64,000 nt of DNA from Anagrus nilaparvatae (lineage: Eukaryota > Arthropoda > Insecta > Hymenoptera > Mymaridae), in assembly GCA_022575985.1 (NCBI GenBank), contig JAKSXM010000147.1, forward strand, positions 21,114,001-21,178,000. The letters are read 5' to 3'. Every line of letters begins with the position of its first letter. Position 1 is the stretch's first letter. Under the pieces are notes generated by a model, which was given only the letters and a program-made list of their open reading frames with translations, ran no database searches and was not told the DNA's origin. Of this stretch, positions 23,801 to 31,219 are shown in pieces. A program made the translations under genes and the position numbers.

Positions 23801-24603
23801 AACTAGTTTTAAATAGCATATTCGGAAAATGTGTTGAAAATTTGAGAAATAGGTCAAAAATTAATCTTTCGGGAAAATGGGATGGACGAGCAGGAATTGG
23901 AAATTTAATTTCCCGACCCAATTTTAAAAGATTGCAACTTTTTAGTGATGATTTTGCTGCCGTCGAGTTGAATAAACTGCAAATAACATATGACCGCCCG
24001 ATTTTTACGGGTTTCTGTATTTTGGATATTGCCAAACTAATTTTGAACAATTTTCATTTTGACTTTATTTTGCCCTTATGTGGGCCAAAAGCCCATCTTA
24101 TTTACACGGATACTGACTCTCTAATCTACTGCTTTACGGGTATTGATCCTTACCGAATTATTCGGGAAAATATAGAAAAATTTGATACAAGTAATTTTCC
24201 GCCAGATAATAAGTTTGGGATTCCACCTATGCATAAAGGTTATCTCGGTCTTATGAAGTCTGAGACAGCTGACCGTATAATTCGGAAAGTCGTTGCCCTG
24301 TCTGCGAAAATGTATGCAGTTTTGACCGAAGATGACGTAGAAATGAAAAGAGCAAAGGGTGTAAAAAATTATTATGTTGAAAAAAATTTAAAGTTTGAAA
24401 ATTATGTAAAATGTTTATTTGACAATGAAATTTCAACATGTGAACAGAATTCTATTAGATCTAAGCATCATAATGTATATACAGTTTCTGAAAAGAAAAT
24501 TGCCTTACAATGTAAAGATGATAAAAGATGGCGTATTCCAAATACAGTGGAAACGCTGCCTCATGGACATTATAAAATTAAGGAATTTGAGGAAATGCAA
24601 TAA
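20888..24603 (+). CDS. polB: Protein-primed family B DNA polymerase, spliced, 1216 aa
   Basis: Replicates the element from protein-primed ends. Exon 1 is 20888-22342 (485 codons) and exon 2 is 22408-24603. The 65-bp phase-0 intron runs GTGAGT..TTTTTTAG and explains an apparent stop near 22388. Domains by approximate residue: a Cys-containing N-terminal block common to Polinton polymerases (about 240, SDQNSCFLYCLAAF); a C2H2-like finger (about 358, HICNSCLNF); Exo I with D-x-E (about 418, YLDLESIL); a CHIC..DHDH zinc/HNH-like insert (about 509); Exo II (about 556, HHGAGYDLHFL); Exo III (about 708, YLQCDILLL). Polymerase motif A is DINALYS (about 807), motif B KLVLNSIFGK (about 950), motif C YTDTDS (about 1052). 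All catalytic Asp residues are present. Confidence 0.95.
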
Positions 24604-24638
24604 ATAAAGATTTTTAAAAAAATATACATATTGTTTAT

Positions 24639-25639
24639 TTATTTATTTAATACATCAGATTTTTTTATCCAACTATTATGTGAATTATCAAAACCAAGCC
24701 ACTTAACAAAAACCTTATCCCCTCTTGATTTTAAAATTTTTTCAACTAGATAAACATTTTCAAAATTCGTTTTCGAAAGCTCAAATTCGTAAAAACCGCC
24801 TGAAATTACATTATCTTGATAGTCTTTTAAAATATATGTCACTGGATTCGTGGATTGAACTTTTTCAATTGTAAAAACTTCAGTAGACCATGATGGTAAG
24901 TAACCCTTCTGAAATACATGTTTGTACTTGCTTATTCGAACTTTCTGTCCAACTTTGAAACGAGGTCTATGCACACGTATAATATTATTATTATAATTGT
25001 AAACCGTGCTCAATAAAAGCTTCTCATGCTTTTTTCGTACGTCTTTGGGACACATATTCGTTGTATGATGTTTCGTGGCATTATATTTGGCGACGATTTC
25101 AGGCAAAAAATTTATATACTTGTAACTCCCATTGAGACTGAAACGTTTCCAAATCATTTGTTTCAAGGTCTTAATGACACGTTCGACCATTGAACCTTTT
25201 ATGTGTGTAAAGGTCGAATACATGTTAATGTTATATTTTTTCATTAAAGCCTTGAAATCTTTATTATAAAACTCTGTGCCTTGGTCAACCTAAAATAATA
25301 AATATTTTTTTTTTTTAATCAATAATTACAAAATTTTTTAATTAAAGAAAAAAAATTTACCTGCAGATTCTTTGGAATAGATTCTTTTAAAATTTTTTCA
25401 AAAGCTGTAGTGACATCTTTTGCACCCTTTGATTTTATTGGTACAGCCCAGACGAATTTTGAAAATGAATTTATGACGGTTAAAATGTAATTATAACCAG
25501 AGTTGAATTTACTATATAGTTGCAAATCCATCAAGTCTGCCATAAAAAGATCATCGAATCCCTTGACAACAACACGCCTGCGGGGAAAATTCCGTCTCGC
25601 ACTTTTATGGATTTCATTAACAACACCAGCTTTTTCCAT
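24639..25639 (-). CDS. int: Retrovirus-type integrase with chromodomain, spliced, 309 aa
   Basis: Joins the linear Maverick DNA to host DNA. Exon 1 is 25639-25361 and exon 2 is 25289-24639; the 71-bp phase-0 intron runs GTAAAT..TTTTAG. Catalytic triad: D35 (in ADLMDL), D95 (VDQGTEF, formed at the exon junction) and E129 (GSMVERVIKTL). An SH3-like region follows (KVGQKVRISKYKHVF), then a C-terminal chromodomain (VEKILKSRGDKVFVKWLGFD), as is usual in Polinton integrases. The N-terminal zinc-binding H2C2 region of longer homologues is not seen before the ATG. There may be an unfound upstream exon, or the protein may be short. Convergent with polB, 35 bp apart. Confidence 0.92.
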
Positions 25640-25653
25640 ACTATTATTATTAT

Positions 25654-25869
25654 TTAGCAGAAGTAAATTATTATCGTAAAAAATTGAATGATCAGCAATA
25701 AGACGAGTGTAAAAAACGCAGTAATAATTTTATAATCGTATGCTTTATATGACTGATTCTTACAAATTTTACATTCTTGTAAGTGTTCTCTGCATTCAAT
25801 ACAAGCTAAGATTTTATTCGCTTCTCTGTATTGAATCTCATTCAAGTGAATTCCACATATATCGGTCAT
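25654..25869 (-). CDS. Small Cys-rich single-span membrane protein, 71 aa
   Basis: I chose ATG 25869 (MTDICGIHLNEIQ) because a TATAAA (25917-25912) and TTTCAGTCTG (25889-25880) sit 30 bp apart just upstream. The longer 88-codon reading would start before that transcription start. The N-terminal part has six cysteines (ICG, ACIEC, ECKICK); the C-terminal part is a hydrophobic span of about 22 residues (IITAFFTLVLLLIIQFF). It is probably a zinc-binding or disulfide-bonded tail-anchored protein. Function is unknown. It sits between the integrase and the 408-aa coiled-coil gene, all on the same strand. Confidence 0.6.
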   Translation of the reverse strand: MTDICGIHLNEIQYREANKILACIECREHLQECKICKNQSYKAYDYKIITAFFTLVLLLIIQFFTIIIYFC

Positions 25870-25879
25870 TTTCCTCGTG

Positions 25880-25917
25880 CAGACTGAAATTTTTATTTTA
25901 TAAACCTGAGATTTATA
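25880..25917 (-). promoter_or_regulatory. TATA box plus initiator for the 71-aa gene
   Basis: On the minus strand, GTATAAATC (TATAAA at 25917-25912) is followed about 30 bp later by TTTCAGTCTG. The start codon comes 10-15 nt after the initiator, giving a very short leader. Confidence 0.6.
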
Positions 25918-25935
25918 CAAAAAAAATTTTTTTCG

Positions 25936-27162
25936 TTATATGGGACTATTTTTTAATTTTTTTTTTTTACGTCCATCAATTTGTTCCATTCGAAATTGTA
26001 AATCTTGAATGATTTCAAATGTTGTATCGTCGATATTAAATTCTTCCAATTTTTTTACAACTAAGTTGTTTAAATCAATTTTTTCTTCAGGTTCTTTTTT
26101 TTTTTCATTAATAAGCGCCAGGAAATTTTTTAATTCATCGGTAATACGTTCGTTTGTTTGCTTAACTTTAAATTTCAAACTGTCAATTTCATCAATCAAA
26201 GTTTCAACAGGTTCCTGATTCTTATCGACACTCGAATCTTCGGTGCTTTTTAATATATTTTCATTGGACGAGGTTTCCTCATCTGGATTTTTTTTTTTCG
26301 AACCAATCAAATTTAAAATTTTACCAAGCTGTTCTGTCATGCGCTCATCAATCTGTTTATATTTAAATTTCAGGCTATCGATTTCAGAAATTTCTGGATT
26401 TTTATTGTTTTTATCCTCAATATCCAGTTTTTTTTCAAAATTTGAAAAATCTGATTTTTCATTTTGATTTTCATTATTATTTTTAACAATCAGTTCTTGG
26501 GCTATAATTTTTGCATTTTCTTTCCCATCATTAATCACCCGCGTCAATTCCTCGGTCAATCGTTCTTGCAGAGCCTTGACCTTGAACTGGAGATCATCCA
26601 AAGTTGGGGTCGCGAGGCCCGGACCCCGGGGACTCCCTGAGGCGACGTCGACAGCGGACGCGGCCGGAAATTTGTCATTAAATTCGTTCTTAATCACATT
26701 TCTGACGTGTGTTTGAATTAAGCCCGAAAACTTTTCAAATTCTTTTGAAATTCGTTCTTCGGTTTGTAAATTTTTAAATCTCAATTCATTGACCTGTTGA
26801 GAGAAATTATTTTGAATTGCTGTTTCGCGATTCGCGACTAATATCTCAAACTCTTCCGAAGTTTTTCTAATTTTTTCATCGGTTTCATTTATAAATTGTA
26901 GTTGTTCAACAGATAGAGAATTTTTAAATTTATCCTGAACACCAATTTTGGACGCGTTTTCAATCAAACCTTCAATTTCAAAAATTTTATGAATATTCAA
27001 TTTTTCAATTTGATCTGACACTTTTTTTATTTGTTTTCTTAAACCCTCATTGTCTTGTAATATTGTCTTATAATACTTGTACCAGTTTCCAAATTCATAA
27101 TAATTTTCTTCAGTTTTCCGCTTTTTACCATACGGCATACCAAATTTATCCACAACAGACAT
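25936..27162 (-). CDS. Coiled-coil Maverick protein, 408 aa
   Basis: Starts MSVVDKFGMPYGKKRKTEEN and is then almost entirely charged heptad-like helix. Residues about 35-130 and the C-terminal 220 residues contain four repeats of a unit built on 'DSLKFKxKQxxERxTxEL' (DDLQFKVKALQERLTEEL, DSLKFKYKQIDERMTEQL, DSLKFKVKQTNERITDEL, QDLQFRMEQIDGRKKKKL). It ends with a basic tail. This looks like a fibrous or scaffold protein that oligomerises; the repeats suggest growth by internal duplication. Its ATG lies two bases after the stop of the 398-aa gene (TAATCATG), so coupled translation is likely. No family recognised. Confidence 0.75.
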   Translation of the reverse strand: MSVVDKFGMPYGKKRKTEENYYEFGNWYKYYKTILQDNEGLRKQIKKVSDQIEKLNIHKIFEIEGLIENASKIGVQDKFKNSLSVEQLQFINETDEKIRKTSEEFEILVANRETAIQNNFSQQVNELRFKNLQTEERISKEFEKFSGLIQTHVRNVIKNEFNDKFPAASAVDVASGSPRGPGLATPTLDDLQFKVKALQERLTEELTRVINDGKENAKIIAQELIVKNNNENQNEKSDFSNFEKKLDIEDKNNKNPEISEIDSLKFKYKQIDERMTEQLGKILNLIGSKKKNPDEETSSNENILKSTEDSSVDKNQEPVETLIDEIDSLKFKVKQTNERITDELKNFLALINEKKKEPEEKIDLNNLVVKKLEEFNIDDTTFEIIQDLQFRMEQIDGRKKKKLKNSPI

Positions 27163-27164
27163 GA

Positions 27165-28361
27165 TTAAAATGATAGATTTTTACGGTTTGATCGTTTATT
27201 TATAATAATATTCATCTCTGTAAGTTCCTCGATTATTGACGCAATTTCATTGGAAACCGATGTGTTCCCAGCATCTCGTTGGCTTATCAACAATCGCAAT
27301 CGGTCTACAATCTCATCCGGATCATCAAACCAGACATATTGTTTTGGACATGGACTGTATCTCATTACATCTGTGTTGGGTTTTTTTAATCTCACAAACC
27401 CCCTCCCCTCTTTTTTATTCTGATTTTTCTTCGCTAAAGCAGAAACAATTTCCCTATATTTGAAACTCTTGCTGCTTTTAATTTTTTTTCCATTATTTTG
27501 CAAATATGCGTCTGTGTCCTTTAATATGTCCAGATATTTGCCTCGATCGTTGTAAGTATAATCCTTTTTCTGAGGACGATCTTTGAATATCAGGTTATAA
27601 AGACCTGGTGTCCCTCTATAAACATCATCGCCTACAATTATATCACCCCTAGAATTAAACGATAATAGTTTATTGCCTAAATAAAGCTGCTCATCGGACT
27701 TTACGTATGGACCATAAACAATGTCATTCGTGTTGGAATTTTTATAAAATTCTTCCAAAAATTGACGAGGGAGGGGGTGAACTGTCTGAAGATAATCATC
27801 CAGGTTCATTCCAGTATCCATTGCTGACGAGTCATTTAAATCTGCATTATCGACACTGGATGAATCTTCAGCATCGCTGTAATTGGACTCGTCACTGGAA
27901 CTTTTATCGTCATCAGAAACATGAGAAATGCCCGATATGTCGGATATTTCATCGTCAGAGACGTGAACATCTTGTAAATTTTCACGATTATCACGATTTT
28001 CACGATGAGATGTTTCTTCGTCGGGATTTTCATGCAATCTTTTGTTTGGGTATGTCGAATGCGGGGCCGATAAAGAAGATACCTCAAAAATTTTTCTTTT
28101 TTTCGATGGTGATTTTTTTCTAACCTCGTTTTTAATCTCAACCGGTAAATTATCTATGATTTCTTTTTTAGAAGTCGAAACAACTGTATTGGAGGGGGTG
28201 GTTTTTGACTTGGCAATACTTTCCAAGGGTTCAATAATCGGTTTAAATTTTTTTGAAAAAATTGCATCTTCACCAGCCGCATGCTCGCTCAATAATTTAT
28301 ATTTTTTTCGAATAACTTTACGAGTCTTTTCAATTTCATGAGCTAATTTTTCATCCTTCAT
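27165..28361 (-). CDS. Conserved Polinton-associated protein of unknown function, 398 aa
   Basis: The N-terminal half is disordered: a basic helix (KTRKVIRKKYKLL), an NLS-like KKSPSKKRKIFE, then a long Asp/Ser/Glu-acidic tract. The C-terminal half is an ordered module containing NDIVYGPYVKSDEQLYLGN, YRGTPGLYNLIF, YVWFDDPDEIVDRLRLL and EIASIIEELTEMNII. From memory the 'YGP..GTPGL..LI..WDD..ELVDRLRLL' pattern recurs in many insect Polinton-linked proteins. No enzymatic motif is visible. It lies 47 bp downstream of the packaging ATPase on the same strand, and a capsid-assembly or virion role is plausible but not shown. Confidence 0.75.
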   Translation of the reverse strand: MKDEKLAHEIEKTRKVIRKKYKLLSEHAAGEDAIFSKKFKPIIEPLESIAKSKTTPSNTVVSTSKKEIIDNLPVEIKNEVRKKSPSKKRKIFEVSSLSAPHSTYPNKRLHENPDEETSHRENRDNRENLQDVHVSDDEISDISGISHVSDDDKSSSDESNYSDAEDSSSVDNADLNDSSAMDTGMNLDDYLQTVHPLPRQFLEEFYKNSNTNDIVYGPYVKSDEQLYLGNKLLSFNSRGDIIVGDDVYRGTPGLYNLIFKDRPQKKDYTYNDRGKYLDILKDTDAYLQNNGKKIKSSKSFKYREIVSALAKKNQNKKEGRGFVRLKKPNTDVMRYSPCPKQYVWFDDPDEIVDRLRLLISQRDAGNTSVSNEIASIIEELTEMNIIINKRSNRKNLSF

Positions 28362-28408
28362 TTTTTGACGTGTTAATTGTTCGACATCTAGTCACAAACT
28401 GTGTGTTT

Positions 28409-29098
28409 TTACAAAATTATATTATGGTTAAGGCCCAATCTGTATCTCCCTGAATTAATACCAGCGTATTTATCAATAACTAAAAATCCAAATTCGTTGT
28501 CGCGCCAGCATTCGGTGCAAATTTCCAAAAATTTTTTAAATGACATGTCGCCGATTACATGGTTTTTATATATATTATGCAGGCTCAACTCATCCTGACG
28601 AAAAATTATTAAAAAATTGGCGTTATCGCGAATACCATTTTTTGGTGAACTCGTGTAACTCTGACATAAAAAAAACGTATCCAGACCAAATTGTCGACCC
28701 ATTGTAAAATATAGTTTAATTACATCGATGTCGTCCGATGCAAGGTCATCGAAAATCATTATACTATAACGTCGTGCACGAGATGGATGAATCACTTTCT
28801 CTTTATTCGAAAATTCAAAGTATCCTATACGTTTGATTTTCCTCAAGACACGCTTTAAATAACGAATTTTTTTTTGAAACAAAGTTTTTGAGTATAAATA
28901 TAAATTTTTATATCTAGGACCAAACTCGTCTAACAATAGACTGACTAAAATCGTGGTTTTACCGCACCCTGAAGGACCAATTATCAGAGCGCGAATGGTT
29001 TCGGGCCAACGAGGTCCATGCTTGAACCTATGTCTTTTAATATTCCTTTCGCCAAAATTAATAATTTTGATACATGGTTTTTGCAATTTTAGTTTCAT
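28409..29098 (-). CDS. A32/FtsK-like genome-packaging ATPase, 229 aa
   Basis: Would drive packaging of element DNA into capsids. Walker A is IIGPSGCGKTT (residues 39-49), Walker B is SIMIFDDLASDD (about 112-123), and a sensor-like Gln follows in FFLCQSYTSSPKN (about 150). Length fits Polinton and virophage ATPases. First gene of the tight minus-strand trio ATPase, 398-aa and 408-aa. A minus-strand TATATAAA lies at 29155-29148. It shares little with the older ATPase at 38507-38898, which supports two separate lineages. Confidence 0.9.
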   Translation of the reverse strand: MKLKLQKPCIKIINFGERNIKRHRFKHGPRWPETIRALIIGPSGCGKTTILVSLLLDEFGPRYKNLYLYSKTLFQKKIRYLKRVLRKIKRIGYFEFSNKEKVIHPSRARRYSIMIFDDLASDDIDVIKLYFTMGRQFGLDTFFLCQSYTSSPKNGIRDNANFLIIFRQDELSLHNIYKNHVIGDMSFKKFLEICTECWRDNEFGFLVIDKYAGINSGRYRLGLNHNIIL

Positions 29099-29147
29099 TT
29101 TCTTTGAGATATATATTCAAACTAAAGATGTTGGGTTTAACAGACGG

Positions 29148-29155
29148 TTTATATA
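29148..29155 (-). promoter_or_regulatory. TATA box for the ATPase gene
   Basis: TATATAAA on the minus strand, about 50 bp before the ATPase start. It lies close to the plus-strand TATA at 29187, so 29099-29215 is a compact divergent promoter. Confidence 0.5.
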
Positions 29156-29186
29156 TTTTTTGATGCGGTCTAGATTTAGGTTTTAG

Positions 29187-29214
29187 TATATAAATAGGAG
29201 TCGACATGATCAGT
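29187..29214 (+). promoter_or_regulatory. TATA box and initiator for the PLA2 gene
   Basis: TATATAAATAGG (29187-29198), identical to 19345-19356, and TCAGTC at 29210. A second TCAGTT lies at 29231. If the first is used the leader is only a few bases; if the second is used, the ATG at 29216 would be missed. Confidence 0.6.
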
Positions 29215-29215
29215 C

Positions 29216-29921
29216 ATGTTTAGTCACAATTCAGTTTTACACAAGAAAAGAGGGCATGGTTTAATTAATACTTTAATTGATAAACTTCCTTTTGAACTTC
29301 ATTTGCCAGGATATAGGTAGCTTTAAAAAAAAAAAAAAATATTTTTTTAAGGTTAAATTATGGATAAAATTTAAATATTTCTCTAGATTTTGTGGTCCTG
29401 GCACTAGGATCAACCAGAAATTACACCAGGAAGGCATTAATCATCTAGATTCAGCCTGTAAAGAACACGATATTGCGTATGAAAAAAATAGCGACTTAAA
29501 AAGCCGCCATATTGCAGATAAAATCTTAGCTGAAAAGGCAAAATCACGAATCTTTTCAAAAAGTGCAAGTCTTGGAGAGAAAATTTCATCTGCAGGTGTT
29601 TATGCTATCATGAATTTAAAAAGAAAAATAGGCGCAGGAATACGAAAAAGAAAGAAATCGACGAGACAGAAACGAGGTCGCGGTTTTTTTTTACCTGCTT
29701 TAGCAACAATAAGCGCGGGAGTCTCAGCTGTGAGAGCCCTTCAGGATCTAGTGAAAGCGGGTAAAAATTTAAAACAAGAGACGAGACAGGGGAACGGTCT
29801 ATATTTAAAACCCTATAAGAAATCTGGAAAAGGAATCCGCAAGAATAAAAAAAAGGGTGGGGGTTTAAAGAGAAAAAAAACGAATAAACGTAAAAAAAAA
29901 AAAAAAAACAACGACTTTTAG
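29216..29921 (+). CDS. Parvovirus-type phospholipase A2 capsid protein, spliced, 211 aa
   Basis: Probably a virion protein that opens endosomal membranes, by analogy with parvovirus VP1u. Exon 1 is 29216-29316 and exon 2 is 29397 less ten, i.e. 29387-29921. The 70-bp phase-2 intron runs GTAGCT..TCTCTAG. Splicing brings ELHLPGY next to FCGPGT, the Ca-binding loop (about 36-42); the catalytic His-Asp is H61-D62 in ACKEHDIAY. A hydrophobic helix (LPALATISAGVSAVRAL) and a very basic C-terminus (KKGGGLKRKK) follow, suited to DNA binding. It ends KKKNNDF-stop beside a slippery A_AAA_AAC. Confidence 0.9.
29905..29912 (+). promoter_or_regulatory. Candidate -1 ribosomal frameshift site, A_AAA_AAC
   Basis: In the PLA2 frame the last codons are ..AAA AAA AAC AAC GAC TTT TAG, so a perfect X_XXY_YYZ slippery heptamer sits four codons before the stop. 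After a -1 shift the reading continues without a stop through CTT TTA GAC GGA CCA ACG and reaches the protease ATG (29954) in frame. I could not identify a stimulatory structure downstream. A poly(A) length error is an alternative. Confidence 0.5.
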
Positions 29922-29953
29922 ACGGACCAACGACCAATATCCAGCTAGCATCT

Positions 29954-30271
29954 ATGGCTAGGGGTATAAGTAACTTTAAAGGTGTTTTCATGAGAAATGA
30001 GTTGGAAAATCAAACGCCACGAAAAAACGAGGCTGGTATATTGAACCTGGACCCCAGTTTTAAGGAGGGGTCACATTGGGTGTCTTGGCATAAACGAGGG
30101 AACTTGGTTAAATACTTTGATTCTTTCGGGAACGTCGAACCACCGCAAGAATTTATAAATTACATTGGTCCATGGGCAGAGATTATTTATAACCGAAATC
30201 AATTTCAAGATTACAATTCAAGCAATTGTGGTCAATTGTGTATACAGTTTTTAAAGTCGTTAAAAGGTTAA
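29954..30271 (+). CDS. Adenain-like cysteine protease, 105 aa from first ATG
   Basis: Matures virion proteins in Polintons and adenoviruses. Numbered from ATG 29954, the catalytic set is H41 (GSHWVSW), D56 (KYFDSFG), Q85 (NQFQDY) and C92 (SNCGQLC). The seven-residue gap from Q to C equals that in adenain. It is shorter than usual relatives. The upstream in-frame sequence, back to 29918, still resembles the family N-terminus (DGPTTNIQLASMARG), so the real N-terminus may lie upstream and be reached by frameshifting from the PLA2 ORF. It is followed 29 bp later by the minor capsid gene. Confidence 0.85.
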   Translation: MARGISNFKGVFMRNELENQTPRKNEAGILNLDPSFKEGSHWVSWHKRGNLVKYFDSFGNVEPPQEFINYIGPWAEIIYNRNQFQDYNSSNCGQLCIQFLKSLKG

Positions 30272-30300
30272 ACAATCCGTCGCAATATTCATTTATAACC

Positions 30301-31026
30301 ATGAGTTTCACCCTGCAACTTACAAGCGACAGTTCGATTCTTAAATCGGAATTTTTTCCACCTATAGACCTTTTGGGTGATTATGAGGCTGGATTAATTG
30401 GATACTGTGGTTGGAATAGTATTAGTAATGTAACCGAGGACAATAATACGTTGTGGTATGATGGAAATAAAAAAATTGTCTTTCCACACGGTTGCTACGA
30501 ATTAGACGATTTAGAACAATTTTTAATAGAGGAAATGCGTGATTTTCATGAAAAAAACCCTTTACCGGAAACAGCGCCAAAAGAATTGCGTGAAAAACCG
30601 ATTTATTTGAAGGGAAACAGGCAGACCTTGAAAGCAGTCATTTATTCGAGATTTAAAATTGATTTTTCTCAAGAAAATAGCATTGCCCCCCTTCTGGGTT
30701 TCAATCCCATAAAGCTAGAAGCTTTTAAAAAACACGAATCTCAGAATTTAGTTTCAATTATGTCCGTTGAATCTATTAAACTGGAGTGTAATGTAATTTC
30801 TGGTTCATTTTCCAATGGGAAACCGATGCATACGTTGTACGAATTTTTCCCAGACGTACCACCAGGATTTAAAATTGTGGAAAACCCGGCTAACGTGATT
30901 TATTTGCCAGTGACAGCTAAAACCCTCGATAGCGTAGAGGTGCGCCTTTGTGATCAGAATTCTAAACTTTTGAACCTTAGAGGAGAGACTTCAATTGCAT
31001 TACTGCATTTCAGGAAGTGTCGTTAG
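30301..31026 (+). CDS. Penton-like minor capsid protein, 241 aa
   Basis: Single-jelly-roll-type minor capsid protein expected at the five-fold vertices. Recognised from memory by FFPPIDLLGDYEAGLIGY near the N-terminus, then KIVFPHGCYELDDLEQFL, IDFSQENSIAPLLGF and ESIKLECNVISGSF, with VPPGFKIVENPANVIYLPV and LLNLRGETSIALLHF toward the end. I chose ATG 30301 (MSFTLQLTSDS); the 25 upstream codons overlap the protease and look unlike the family. Part of the plus-strand virion block of PLA2, protease, minor capsid, 63-aa protein and major capsid. Confidence 0.88.
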   Translation: MSFTLQLTSDSSILKSEFFPPIDLLGDYEAGLIGYCGWNSISNVTEDNNTLWYDGNKKIVFPHGCYELDDLEQFLIEEMRDFHEKNPLPETAPKELREKPIYLKGNRQTLKAVIYSRFKIDFSQENSIAPLLGFNPIKLEAFKKHESQNLVSIMSVESIKLECNVISGSFSNGKPMHTLYEFFPDVPPGFKIVENPANVIYLPVTAKTLDSVEVRLCDQNSKLLNLRGETSIALLHFRKCR

Positions 31027-31027
31027 T

Positions 31028-31219
31028 ATGCCTATAATATTTAATAAAGCAAATTTCCACAAACCACTCATTGACCTGTCTGCAATTGAACCAGACACTT
31101 CAAAAGGGACAAAAAAGTCTCTTAGTATCGAAAACATCTATTTTCTAAAATCTTTGGGCTATAAAATCAATAAAAATGGCGTCGATGCTAGACGTATTAA
31201 GCCCCGTGCCAAAGGATGA
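31028..31219 (+). CDS. Small conserved Polinton protein between capsid genes, 63 aa
   Basis: Starts MPIIFNKANFHKPLIDL one base after the stop of the minor capsid gene and ends 44 bp inside the major capsid gene. The pattern of a short N-terminal beta-like part, then LSIENIYFLKSLGYKINKNG and a basic end, matches the small protein often found just before or between capsid genes in Polintons (from memory). It may be a capsid cement or DNA-binding protein. The overlap with the next gene in another frame argues for translation of both from one mRNA. Confidence 0.65.
   Translation: MPIIFNKANFHKPLIDLSAIEPDTSKGTKKSLSIENIYFLKSLGYKINKNGVDARRIKPRAKG

Noticed and set aside
30226..30300. Longer N-terminus for the minor capsid gene
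   Set aside because: These codons overlap the protease in another frame and look unlike the family; ATG 30301 fits better.
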